A DNA stretch of 64,000 bases, from NCBI RefSeq assembly GCF_964355755.1, contig NC_092679.1:1302001-1366000 (forward strand), written 5' to 3'. The notes under the pieces are model-generated. The model had not been told where the DNA came from and ran no database searches. It saw only the letters and a program-made list of their open reading frames with translations. Both the position numbers and the translations under genes were made by a program. The stretch comes from Antedon mediterranea (Eukaryota; Echinodermata; Crinoidea; Comatulida; Antedonidae). Position 1 is the first letter of the stretch. Every line of letters starts with the position of its first letter. This document shows, one piece after another, positions 14,049 through 26,720 of the stretch.

Positions 14049-16090
14049 ATAGTACAGGGATTTTTTCCAAAAATAGCCAAAAATATCAAGTTTTTAAAAT
14101 TCAATTATTATGTTATAAAATTGCTCCATATGATCATATATTGCTTTATCATCACCTTATAGTACCATAGACACCAGTTTTATTGAAAAATAAAAGGGTC
14201 GAAAAATGGCCATTTTTGGAAAAAATCCTTGTACTATGACTTAGGCAGAAACACAAAAAATATAGTATATTGATATAAGCAGTGAGTTAGAAAAACAAAC
14301 AAAAAATTGTGACTTAGACTCTTTTGTTATGAGGCTGTCCATATCATCTATATACAAAAAAATTGACCTTTAAGTAACAAAATGTAATAGCATCAGCTCT
14401 TCAGATTAAAATTAACACTGATGATTTTAGAAAAGGAAAGTAGCAATAAAAGAGAAAGAATTTGTAACAAATGGGTTAAAAAATATACTATAAAAATGTA
14501 TTTCTTATTTTATTTAAAAAATCACGAGTCTCCTCTCCTTAATTGCCTAAGTCACACAGCTGACTTAGGCAGAAACACAAAAAACGATGTGAGCGTGTGC
14601 AAATGTATATAAAAGCACTCAGATAATGTACAGAGGGCAGTATAATGATATAAGCAGTGAGTTAGGCAGATCATAAGTCAGCTCTCCTTAATTGCCTAAG
14701 TCACACAGCTGACTTAGGTAGAAACACGAAAAATATAGTATATTGATATAAGCAGTGAGTTAGGCAGAAAAACAAAACAAAAATTATCACTTTGACACTT
14801 TTGTTATGAGGCTGTCAATATCATCTATATACAAAAAATGCTACCTTTAAGTAACAAAATTTAATAGCATCAGCTCTTCAGATTAAAATTAACACTGATG
14901 ATTTTAGAAAAAGAAAGTAGCAATAAAAGAGAAAGAATTTGTAACAAATGGGTTAGAAAATATACTATAAAATGTATTTCTTATTTTATTTAAAAACTCA
15001 TGAATCTCCTCTCCTTAATTGCCTAAGTCACACAGCTGACTTAGGCAGAAAACACGAAAAATATAGTATATTGATATAAGCAGTGAGTTAGGCAGATCAT
15101 AAGTTAGCTCTCCTTAATTGCCTAAGTCACACAGATAGTACAGGGATTTTTTCCAAAAATAGCCAAAAATATCAAGTTTTTAAAATTCAATTATTATGTT
15201 ATAAAATTGCTCCTTATGATCATATATTGCTTTATCATCACCTTATAGTACCATAGACACCAGTTTTATCGAAAAATAAAAGGGTCGAAAAATGGCCATT
15301 TTTTGAAAAAATCCTTGTACTATGACTTTGGCAGAAACACAAAAAATATAGTATATTGATATAAGCAGTGAGTTAGAAAAACAAACAAAAAATTGTGACT
15401 TAGACTCTTTTGTTATGAGGCTGTCCATATCATCTATATACAAAAAATTGACCTTTAAGTAACAAAATTTAATAGCATCAGCTCTTCAGATTAAAATTAA
15501 CACTGATGATTTTTGAAAAGGAAAGTGGCAATAAAAGAGAAAGAATTTGTAACAAATGGGTTAAAAAATATACTATAAAAATGTATTTCTTATTTTATTT
15601 AAAAAATCATGAGTCTCCTCTCCTTAATTGCCTAAGTCACACAGCTGACTTAGGCAGAAACACAAAAAAACGATTTGAGCATGTGCAAATGTATATAAAA
15701 GCACTCAGATAATGTACAGAGGGCAGTATAATGATATAAGCAGTGAGTTAGGCAGATCATAAGTGAGCTCCCCTTAATTGCCTAAGTCACACAGCTGACT
15801 TAGGTAGAAACACAAAAAATATAGTATAATGATATAAGCAGTGAGTTAGGCAGATCATAAGTCAGCTCTCCTTAATTGCCTAAGTCACACAGCTGACTTA
15901 GGCAGAAAACACGAAAAATATAGTATATTGATATAAGCAGTGAGTTAGGCAGATCATAAGTCAGCTCTCCTTAAATGCCTAAGTCACACAGCTGACTTAG
16001 GCAGAAAACACGAAAAATATAGTATATTGATATAAGCAGTGAGTTAGGCAGATCATAAGTCAGCTCTCCTTAATTGCCTAAGTCACACAG
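14049..16090. repeat. Shortened variant higher-order unit (2.04 kb)
   Basis: MITEs lie at 14,049 and 15,135 and the next starts at 16,091, so the halves are 1,086 and 956 bp instead of 1,240 and 1,680. It contains the variant GACTTTGGCAG after the MITE (near 15,325) and the altered GATGATTTTTGAAAAGG near 15,505. Both recur near 20,284 and 20,465. Confidence 0.85.
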
Positions 16091-19005
16091 ATAGTACAGG
16101 GATTTTTTCCAAAAATAGCCAAAAATATCAAGTTTTTAAAATTCAATTATTATGTTATAAAATTTCTCCATATGATCATATATTGCTTTATCATCACCTT
16201 ATAGTACCATAGACACCAGTTTTATTGAAAAATAAAAGGGTCGAAAAATGGCTATTTTTGGAAAAAATCCTTGTACTATGACTTAGGCAGAAACACAAAA
16301 AATATAGTATATTGATATAAGCAGTGAGTTAGAAAAACAAACACAAAATTGTGACTTAGACTCTTTTGTTATGAGGCTGTCCATATCATCTATATACAAA
16401 AAAATTGACCTTTAAGTAACAAAATGTAATAGCATCAGCTCTTCAGATTAAAATTAACACTGATGATTTTAGAAAAAGAAAGTAGCAATAAAAGAGAAAG
16501 AATTTGTAACAAATGGGTTAGAAAATATACTATAAAATGTACTTCTTATTTTATTTAAAAACTCATGAATCTCCTCTCCTTAATTGCCTAAGTCACACAG
16601 CTGACTTAGGCAGAAACACAACAAAACGATTTGAGCATGTGCAAATGTATATAAAAGCACTCAGATAATGTACAGAGGGCAGTATAATGACATAAGCAGT
16701 AAGTTAGGCAGATCATAAGTGAGCTCCCCTTAAATGCCTAAGTCACACAGCTGACTTAGGCAGAAACACGAAAAATATAGTATATTGATATAAGCAGTGA
16801 GTTAGGCAGAAAAAACAAAACAAAAATTATCACTTAGACACTTTTGTTATGAGGCTGTCAATATCATCTATATACAAAAAATGCTACCTTTAAGTAACAA
16901 AATTTAATAGCATCAGCTCTTCAGATTAAAATTAACACTGATGATTTTAGAAAAAGAAAGTAGCAATAAAAGAGAAAGAATTTGTAACAAATGGGTTAGA
17001 AAATATACTATAAAATGTATTTCTTATTTTATCTAAAAACTCATGAATCTCCTCTCCTTAATTGCCTAAGTCACACAGCTGACTTAGACAGAAACCCAAA
17101 AAAACGATTTGAGCATGTGCAAATGTATATAAAAGCACTGAGATACTGTACAGAGGGCAGTATAATGATATAAGCAGTGAGTTAGGCATATCATAAGTGA
17201 GCTCCCCTTAATTGCCTAAGTCACACAGCTGACTTAGGCAGAAACACAAAAAATATAGTATAATGATATAAGCAAAGAGTTAGGCAGATCATAAGTGAGC
17301 TCTCCTTAATTGCCTAAGTCACACAGATAGTACAGGGATTTTTTCCAAAAATAGCCAAAAATATGAAGTTTTTAAAATTCAATTATTATGTTATAAAATT
17401 GCTCCATATGATCATATATTGCTTTATCATCACCTTATAGTACCATAGACACCAGTTTTATCGAAAAATAAAAGGATCGAAAAATGGCCATTTTTGGAAA
17501 AAATCCTTGTACTATGACTTAGGCAGAAACACAAAAAATATAGTATATTGATATAAGCAGTGAGTTAGAGAAACAAACAAAAAATTGTGACTTAGACTCT
17601 TTTGTTATGAGGCTGTCCATATCATCTATATACAAAAAATTTTACCTTTAAGTAACAAAATGTAATGGCATCAGCTCTTCAGATTAAAATTAACACTGAT
17701 GATTTTAGAAAAGGAAAGTAGCAATAAAAGAGAAAGAATTTGTAACAAATGGGTTAAAAAATATACTATAAAAATGTATTTCTTATTTTATTTAAAAAAT
17801 CATGAGTCTCCTCTCCTTAATTGCCTAAGTCACACAGCTGACTTAGGCAGAAACACAAAAAACGATCTGAGCGTGTGCAAATGTATATAAAAGAACTCAG
17901 ATAATGTACATAGGGCAGTATAATGATATAAGCAGTGAGTTAGGCAGATCATAAGTCTCCTCTCCTTAATTGCCTAAGTCACACAGCTGACTTAGGCAGA
18001 AATACAAAAAACGGTCTGAGCGTGTGCAAATGTATATAAAAGCACTCAGATAATGTACAGAGGGCAGTATAATGATATAAGCAGTGAGTTAGGCAGATCA
18101 TAAGTCAGCTCTCCTTAATTGCCTAAGTCACACAGCTAACTTATGCAGAAACACGAAAAATATAGTATATTGATATGAGCAGTGAGTTAGGCAGATCATA
18201 AGTCAGCTCTCCTTAATTGCCTAAGTCACACAGCTGACCCAGGCAAAAACACAACAAATATAGTATATTGATATAAGCAGTGAGTTAGGCAGAAAAACAA
18301 AACAAAAATTATCACTTAGACACTTTTGTTATGAGGCTGTCAATATCATCTATATACAAAAAATGCTACCTTTAAGTAATAAAATTTAATAGCATCAGCT
18401 CTTCAGATTAAAATTAACACTGATGATTTTAGAAAAAGAAAGTAGCAATAAAGAGAAAGAATTTGTAACAAATGGGTTAGAAAATATACTATAAAATGTA
18501 TTTCTTATTTTATTTAAAAACTCATGAATCTCCTCTCCTTAATTGCCTAAGTCACACAGCTGACTTAGGCAGAAACACAACAAAACGATTTGAGCATGTG
18601 CAAATGTATATAAAAGCACTCAGATAATGTACAGAGGGCAGTATAATGATATAAGCAGTGAGTTAGGCAGATCATAAGTGAGCTCCCCTTAATTGCCTAA
18701 GTCACACAGCTGACTTAGGCAGAAACACAAAAAATATAGTATAATGATATAAGCAGTGAGTTAGGCAGATCATAAGTCAGCTCTCCTTAATTGCCTAAGT
18801 CACACAGCTGACTTAGGCAGAAAACACGAAAAATATAGTATATTGATATAAGCAGTGAGTTAGGCAGATCATAAGTCAGCTCTCCTTAAATGCCTAAGTC
18901 ACACAGCTGACTTAGGCAGAAAACACGAAAAATATAGTATATTGATATAAGCAGTGAGTTAGGCAGATCATAAGTCAGCTCTCCTTAATTGCCTAAGTCA
19001 CACAG
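16091..19005. repeat. 2.92-kb higher-order repeat, copy 5
   Basis: MITEs lie at 16,091 and 17,327. The unit has the normal 1,236 + 1,679 layout, but its first half lacks an uninterrupted long segment: the GGGTTAGAAAATATAC variant near 16,515 replaces GGGTTAAAAAATATAC. Confidence 0.85.
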
Positions 19006-20727
19006 ATAGTACAGGGATTTTTTCCAAAAATAGCCAAAAATATCAAGTTTTTAAAATTCAATTATTATGTTATAAAATTTCTCCATATGATCATATATTG
19101 CTTTATCATCACCTTATAGTACCATAGACACCAGTTTTATTGAAAAATAAAAGGGTCGAAAAATGGCCATTTTTGGAAAAAATCCTTGTACTATGACTTA
19201 GGCAGAAACACAAAAAATATAGTATATTGATATAAGCAGTGAGTTAGAAAAACAAACAAAAAATTGTGACTTAGACTCTTTTGTTATGAGGCTGTCCATA
19301 TCATCTATATACAAAAAAATTGACCTTTAAGTAACAAAATGTAATAGCATCAGCTCTTCAGATTAAAATTAACACTGATGATTTTAGAAAAGGAAAGTAG
19401 CAATAAAAGAGAAAGAATTTGTAACAAATGGGTTAAAAAATATACTATAAAAATGTATTTCTTATTTTATTTAAAAAATCACGAGTCTCCTCTCCTTAAT
19501 TGCCTAAGTCACACAGCTGACTTAGGCAGAAACACAAAAAACGATGTGAGCGTGTGCAAATGTATATAAAAGCACTCAGATAATGTACAGAGGGCAGTAT
19601 AATGATATAAGCAGTGAGTTAGGCAGATCATAAGTCAGCTCTCCTTAATTGCCTAAGTCACACACAGCTGACTTAGGCAGAAACACGAAAAATATAGTAT
19701 ATTGATATAAGCAGTGAGTTAGGCAGAAAAACAAAACAAAAATTATCACTTAGAAACTTTTGTTATGAGGCTGTCAATATCATCTATATACAAAAAATGC
19801 TACCTTTAAGTAACAAAATTTAATAGCATCAGCTCTTCAGATTAAAATTAACACTGATGATTTTAGAAAAAGAAAGTAGCAATAAAAGAGAAAGAATTTG
19901 TAACAAATGGGTTAGAAAATATACTATAAAATGTATTTCTTATTTTATTTAAAAACTCATGAATCTCCTCTCCTTAATTGCCTAAGTCACACAGCTGACT
20001 TAGGCAGAAAACACGAAAAATATAGTATATTGATATAAGCAGTGAGTTAGGCAGATCATAAGTTAGCTCTCCTTAATTGCCTAAGTCACACAGATAGTAC
20101 AGGGATTTTTTCCAAAAATAGCCAAAAATATCAAGTTTTTAAAATTCAATTATTATGTTATAAAATTGCTCCATATGATCATATATTGCTTTATCATAAC
20201 CTTATAGTACCATAGACACCAGTTTTATCGAAAAATAAAAGGGTCGAAAAATGGCCATTTTTTGAAAAAATCCTTGTACTATGACTTTGGCAGAAACACA
20301 AAAAATATAGTATATTGATATAAGCAGTGAGTTAGAAAAACAAACAAAAAATTGTGACTTAGACTCTTTTGTTATGAGGCTGTCCATATCATCTATATAC
20401 AAAAAAATTGACCTTTAAGTAACAAAATTTAATAGCATCAGCTCTTCAGATTAAAATTAACACTGATGATTTTTGAAAAGGAAAGTGGCAATAAAAGAGA
20501 AAGAATTTGTAACAAATGGGTTAAAAAATATACTATAAAAATGTATTTCTTATTTTATTTAAAAAATCATGAGTCTCCTCTCCTTAATCAGAAACACAAA
20601 AAACGATCTGAGCGTGTGCAAATGTATATAAAAGCACTCAGATAATGTACAGAGGGCAGTATAATGATATAAGCAGTGAGTTAGGCAGATCATAAGTGAG
20701 CTCTCCTTAATTGCCTAAGTCACACAG
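19006..20727. repeat. Second copy of the variant unit, truncated
   Basis: MITEs lie at 19,006 and 20,094, 4,957-4,959 bp downstream of their counterparts at 14,049 and 15,135. The unit is cut short near 20,588, where CTCCTTAAT joins directly to CAGAAACAC and loses the palindromic core of one monomer. Confidence 0.85.
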
Positions 20728-23700
20728 ATAGTACAGGGATTTTTTCCAAAAATAGCCAAAAATATCAAGTTTTTAAAATTCAATTATTATGTTATAAAAT
20801 TGCTCCATATGATCATATATTGCTTTATCATCACCTTATAGTACCATAGACACCAGTTTTATCGAAAAATAAAAGGGTCGAAAAATGGCCATTTTTGGAA
20901 AAAATCCTTGAACTATGACTTAGGCAGAAACACAAAAAATATAGTATATTGATATAAGCAGTGAGTTATAAAAACAAACAAAAAATTGTGACTTAGACTC
21001 TTTTGTTATGAGGCTGTCTATATCATCTATATACAAAAAATTTTACCTTTAAGTAACAAAATGTAATAGCATCAGCTCTTCAGATTAAAATTAACACTGA
21101 TGATTTTAGAAAAGGAAAGTAGCAATAAAAGAGAAAGAATTTGTAACAAATGGGTTAAAAAATATACTATAAAAATGTATTTCTTATTTTATTTAAAAAA
21201 TCACGAGTCTCCTCTCCTTAATTGCCTAAGTCACACAGCTGACTTAGGCAGAAACACAAAAAACGATCTGAGCGTGTGCAAATGTATATAAAAAGCACTC
21301 AGATAATGTACAGAGGGCAGTATAATGATATAAGCAGTGAGTTAGGCAGATCATAAGTCTCCTCTCCTTAATTGCCTAAGTCACACAGCTGACTTAGGCA
21401 GAAATACAAAAAACGGTCTGAGCGTGTGCAAATGTATATAAAAGCACTCAGATAATGTACAGAGGGCAGTATAATGATATAAGCAGTGAGTTAGGCAGAT
21501 CATAAGTCAGCTCTCCTTAATTGGCTAAGTCACACAGCTAACTTATGCAGAAACACGAAAAACCATCTGAGCGTGTGCAAATGTATATAAAAGCACTCAG
21601 ATAATGTACAGAGGGCAGTATAATGATATAAGCAGTGAGTTAGGCAGATCATAAGTCAGCTCTCCTTAATTGCCTAAGTCACACAGCTGACTTAGGCAGA
21701 ATTACGAAAAATATAGTATATTGATATAAGCAGTGAGTTAGGCAGAAAAACAAAACAAAAATTATCACTTAGACACTTTTGTTATGAGGCTGTCAATATC
21801 ATCTATATACAAAAAATGCTACCTTTAAGTAACAAAATTTAATAGCTTCAGATAAAAATTAACACTGATGATTTTAGAAAAAGAAAGTAGCAATAAAAGA
21901 AAAAGAATTTGTAACAAATGGGGTAGAAAATGTACTATAAAATGTATTTCTTATTTTATTTAAAAACTCATGAATCTCCTCTCCTTAATTGCCTAAGTCA
22001 CACAGCTGACTTAGGCAGAAACACAAAAAAACGATTTGAGCAGTGTGCAAATGTATATAAAAGCACTCAGATAATGTACAGAGGGCAGTATAATGATATA
22101 AGCAGTGAGTTAGGCAGATCATAAGTCATCTCTCCTTAATTGCCTAAGTCACACAGCTGACTTAGGCAGAAACACAAAAAATATAGTATAATGATATAAG
22201 CAGTGAGTTAGGCAGATCATAAGTGAGCTCTCCTTAATTGCCTAAGTCACACAGTTGACTTAGGCAGAAAACACGAAAAATATAGTATATTGATATAAGC
22301 AGTGAGTTAGGCAGAAAAACAAAACAAAAATTATCACTTAGACACTTTTGTTATGAGGCTGTCAATATCATCTATATACAAAAAATGCTACCTTTAAGTA
22401 ACAAAATTTAATAGCTTCAGATAAAAATTAACACTGATGATTTTAGAAAAAGAAAGTAGCAATAAAAGAAAAAGAATTTGTAACAAATGGGGTAGAAAAT
22501 GTACTATAAAATGTATTTCTTATTTTATTTAAAAACTCATGAATCTCCTCTCCTTAATTGCCTAAGTCACACAGCTGACTTAGGCAGAAACACAAAAAAA
22601 CGATTTGAGCAGTGTGCAAATGTATATAAAAGCACTCAGATAATGTACAGAGGGCAGTATAATGATATAAGCAGTGAGTTAGGCAGATCATAAGTCATCT
22701 CTCCTTAATTGCCTAAGTCACACAGCTGACTTAGGCAGAAACACAAAAAATATAGTATAATGATATAAGCAGTGAGTTAGGCAGATCATAAGTGAGCTCT
22801 CCTTAATTGCCTAAGTCACACAGTTGACTTAGGCAGAAAACATGAAAAATATAGTATATTGATATAAGCAGTGAGTTAGGCAGATCATAAGTCAGCTCTC
22901 CTTAATTGCCTAAGTCACACAGATAGTACAGGGATTTTTTCCAAAAATAGCCAAAAATATCAAGTTTTTGAAATTCAATTATTATGTTATAAAATTGCTC
23001 CATATGATCATATATTGCTTTATCATCACCTTATAGTACCATAGACACCAGTTTTATTGAAAAATAAAAGGGTCGAAAAATGGCCATTTTTGGATTAAAT
23101 CCTTGTACTATGACTTAGGCAGAAACACAAAAAATATAGTATATTGATATAAGCAGTGAGTTAGAAAAACAAACAAAAAATTGTGACTTAGACTCTTTTG
23201 TTATGAGGCTGTCCATATCATCTATATACAAAAAAATTGACCTTTAAGTAACAAAATGTAATAGCATCAGCTCTTCAGATTAAAATTAACACTGATGATT
23301 TTAGAAAAGGAAAGTAGCAATAAAAGAGAAAGAATTTGTAACAAATGGGTTAAAAAATATACTATAAAAATGTATTTCTTATTTTATTTAAAAAATAATG
23401 AGTCTCCTCTCCTTAATTGCCTAAGTCACCCAGCTGACTTAGGCAGAAACACAAAAAAAAAACGATCTGAGCGTGTGCAAATGTATATAAAAGCAGTCAG
23501 ATAATGTACAGAGGGCAGTATAATGATATAAGCAGTGAGTTAGGCAGATCATAAGTCAGCTCTCCTTAATTGCCTAAGTCACACAGCTGACTTAGGCAGA
23601 AACACGAAAAATATAGTATATTGATATAAGCAGTGAGTTAGGCAGAAAAACAAAACAAAAATTATCACTTAGACACTTTTGTTATGAGGCTGTCAATATC

Positions 23701-26340
23701 ATCTATATACAAAAAATGCTACCTTTAAGTAACAAAATTTAATAGCATCAGCTCTTCAGATTAAAATTAACACTGATGATTTTAGAAAAAGAAAGTAGCA
23801 ATAAAAGAGAAAGAATTTGTAACAAATGGGTTAGAAAATATACTATACAATGTATTTCTTATTTTATTTAAAAACTCATGAATCTCCTCTCCTTAATTGC
23901 CTAAGTCACACTATAGTGTACTATAGTACAGGGATTTTTTCCAAAAAATGGCCAAAAATATCAAGTTTTTAAAATTCAATTATTATGTTATAAAATTGCT
24001 CCATATGATCATATATTGCTTTATCATCACCTAATAGTACCATAGACACCAGTTTTATCGAAAAATTGCCATTTTTGGAAAAAATCCTTGTACTATGACT
24101 TAGGCAGAAACACAAAAAATATAGTATATTGATATAAGCAGTGAGTTAGGCAGATCATAAGTCAGCTCTCCTTAATTGCCTAAGTCACACAGCTGACCCA
24201 GGCAGAAACACGAAAAATATAGTATATTGATATAAGCAGTGAGTTAGGCAGAAAAACAAAACAAAAATTATCACTTAGACACTTTTGTTATGAAGCTGTC
24301 AATATCATCTATATACAAAAAATGCTACCTTTAAGTAACAAAATTTAATAGCTTCAGATAAAAATTAACACTGATGATTTTAGAAAAAGAAAGTAGCAAT
24401 AAAAGAAAAAGAATTTGTAACAAATGGGGTAGAAAATATACTATAAAATGTATTTCTTATTTTATTTAAAAACTCATGAATCTCCTCTCCTTAATTGCCT
24501 AAGTCACACAGCTGACTTAGGCAGAAACACAAAAAAACGATTTGAGCAGTGTGCAAATGTATATAAAAGCACTCAGATAATGTACAGAGGGCAGTATAAT
24601 GATATAAGCAGTGAGTTAGGCAGATCATAAGTCATCTCTCCTTAATTGCCTAAGTCACACAGCTGACTTAGGCAGAAACCACGAAAAATATAGTATATTG
24701 ATATAAGCAGTGAGTTAGGCAGATCATAAGTCAGCTCTCCTTAATTGCCTAAGTCACACAGATAGTACAAGGATTTTTTCCAAAAATGGCCAAAATATCA
24801 AGTTTTTAAAATTCAATTATTATGCTATAAAATTGCTCTATATGATCATATATTGCTTTATCATCACCTTATAGTACCATAGACACCAGTTTTATCAAAA
24901 AATAAAAGGGTCGAAAATGGCCATTTTTAGAAAAAATCCCTCTACAGGGATTTTTTCCAAAAATAACCAAAAATATCAAGTTTTTAAAATTCAATTATTA
25001 TGTTATAAAATTGCTCCATATGATCATATATTGCTTTATCATCACCTTATAGTACCATAGACACCAGTTTTATCGAAAAATAAAAGGGTCGAAAAATGGC
25101 CATTTTTGGAAAAAATCCTTGTACTATGACTTAGGCAGAAACACAAAAAATATAGTATATTGATATAAGCAGTGAGTTAGAAAAACAAACAAAAAATTGT
25201 GACTTAGACTCTTTTGTTATGAGGCTGTCCATATCATCTATATACAAAAAATTTTACCTTTAAGTAACAAAATGTAATAGCATCAGCTCTTCAGATTAAA
25301 ATTAACACTGATGATTTTAGAAAAGGAAAGTAGCAATAAAGAGAAAGAATTTGTAACAAATGGGTTAAAAAATATACTATAAAAATGTATTTCTTATTTT
25401 ATTAAAAAAATTATGAGTCTCCTCTCCTTAATTGCCTTAGTCACACAGCTGACTTAGGCAGAAACACAAAAAACGATCTGAGCGTGTGCAAATGTATATA
25501 AAAGCACTCAGATAATGTACAGAGGGCAGTATAATGATATAAGCAGTGAGTTAGGCAGATCATAAGTCTCCTCTCCTTAATTGCCTAAGTCACACAGCTA
25601 ACTTAGGCAGAAACACGAAAAATATAGTATATTGATATAAGCAGTGAGTTAGGCAGATCATAAGTCAGCTCTCCTTAATTGCCTAAGTCACACAGCTGAC
25701 TTAGGCAGAAACACAAAAATATAGTATATTGATATAAGCAGTGAGTTAGACAGAAAAACAAAACAAAAATTATCACTTAGACACTTTTGTTATGAGGCTG
25801 TCAATATCATCTATATACAAAAAATGCTACCTTTAAGTAACAAAATTTAATAGCATCAGCTCTTCAGATTAAAATTAACACTGATGATTTTAGAAAAAAA
25901 AAGTAGCAATAAAAGAGAAAGAATTTGTAACAAATGGGTTAAAAAATATACTATAACATGTATTTCTTATTTTATTTAAAAACTCATGAATCTCCTCTCC
26001 TTAATTGCCTAAGTCACACAACTGACTTAGGCAGAAACACAAAAAAAACGATTTGAGCGTGTGCAAATGTATATAAAAGCACTCAGATAATGTACAGAGG
26101 GCAGTATAATGATATAAGCAGTGAGTTAGGCAGATCATAAGTGAGCTCCCCTTAATTGCCTAAGTCACACAGATAGTACAGGGATTTTTTCCAAAAATTG
26201 CCAAAATATCAAGTTTTTAAAATTCAATTATTATGCTATAAAATTGCTCTATATGATCATATATTGCTTTAGCGTCACCTTATAGTACCATAGACACCAG
26301 TTTTATCGAAAAATAAAAGAGTCGAAAAATTGCCATTTTT
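20728..26340. repeat. Irregular right portion of the satellite array
   Basis: MITEs at 20,728, 22,923, 23,923, 24,762, 24,942 and 26,173 no longer follow the 1,239/1,680 spacing. A 569-bp segment is tandemly duplicated almost exactly (about 21,703-22,271 and 22,272-22,840). Two MITE copies sit head to tail at 24,762-25,130, the first truncated. Private deletions become common, as expected at an array edge that homogenisation no longer reaches. Confidence 0.85.
21703..22840. repeat. 569-bp exact tandem duplication
   Basis: Two adjacent 569-bp blocks are almost identical base for base, including private features such as ATGGGGTAGAAAATGTAC and GAGCAGTGTGCAAATG. A related single copy lies near 24,200-24,660. 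This is a very recent local duplication within the array. Confidence 0.85.
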
Positions 26341-26460
26341 AGTCGCGTGGACGTTCACTATGTCGGTCGGTCTGTCGGTCTGTCTGTCGGTCCGGTATCA
26401 CTGCGTTTTAGCACGCGACTTATGGCTGTTGGCCTTGTTAGAAAAAATCCCGTTTTTGGA
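26341..26460. repeat. GTCGGTC-rich unclassified repeat element
   Basis: A GC-richer insert interrupts the last satellite MITE. It begins GTCGCGTGGACG, contains (GTCGGTC/GTCTGTC)n, and has CACGCGAC near 26,411, which is the inverted complement of the opening GTCGCGTG. It looks like a short interspersed element, but the family was not identified. Confidence 0.5.
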
Positions 26461-26461
26461 A

Positions 26462-26720
26462 TAAACATGCGCAGAGACGAATAATGGGTTCTCCGCATGT
26501 CAATTGTGCTATAGTAACCAGTTTTACCGAAAAATAAAAAGGTCGAAAATTTGCCATTTTTTGAAAAAATCCCTGTACTATAGTACAGGGAAATTTTCGA
26601 AAAATGACCGATTATCGACCCTTTTTTGTTGTTGACATAAATGGTTACTATTGCATAATAAACATGCGCAGAGACGAATAATGGGTTCTGCGCATGTCAA
26701 TTGTGCTATAGTAACCAGAA
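26462..26720. repeat. Direct repeat with array-edge MITE debris
   Basis: A ~60-bp sequence beginning AACATGCGCAGAGACG and ending GCTATAGTAACCAG occurs at about 26,463-26,522 and again at 26,661-26,719. Each copy is itself partly palindromic (ACATGCGCAGA / TCCGCATGT). Between them lies a fragment of the satellite MITE end, ATAGTACAGGG, near 26,580. Confidence 0.7.

Larger units (their letters stand above)
1..26340. repeat. Satellite array with higher-order repeat structure
   Basis: The whole stretch is tandemly repeated AT-rich DNA. The shortest unit is a ~97-100 bp monomer (one clean copy is about 768-867) containing GTGAGTTAGGCAG and an inverted repeat TGCCTAAGTCA / TGACTTAGGCA with a CACAGC loop. 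A second ingredient is a ~370 bp segment (for example about 207-580) with the landmarks GTTATGAGGCTGTC, CAGCTCTTCAGATTA and TGTATATAAAAGCACT. The third is a ~189 bp MITE-like element. These are ordered into a 2,919 bp higher-order repeat, clearest from 2,374 to 14,048. Copies are nearly identical, which implies recent homogenisation. No gene, RNA or splice structure is credible inside it. Confidence 0.97.

Noticed and set aside
15243-15443. Minus-strand 66-codon frame repeated at 20,202-20,402
   Set aside because: It is created by private base changes in the variant satellite unit across a MITE end. It is the same DNA duplicated 4.96 kb away, not a gene.
1-26340. Idea that TTAGG-containing repeats are telomeric
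   Set aside because: TTAGG occurs only inside longer monomers (GAGTTAGGCAG) and never as a tandem 5- or 6-mer.
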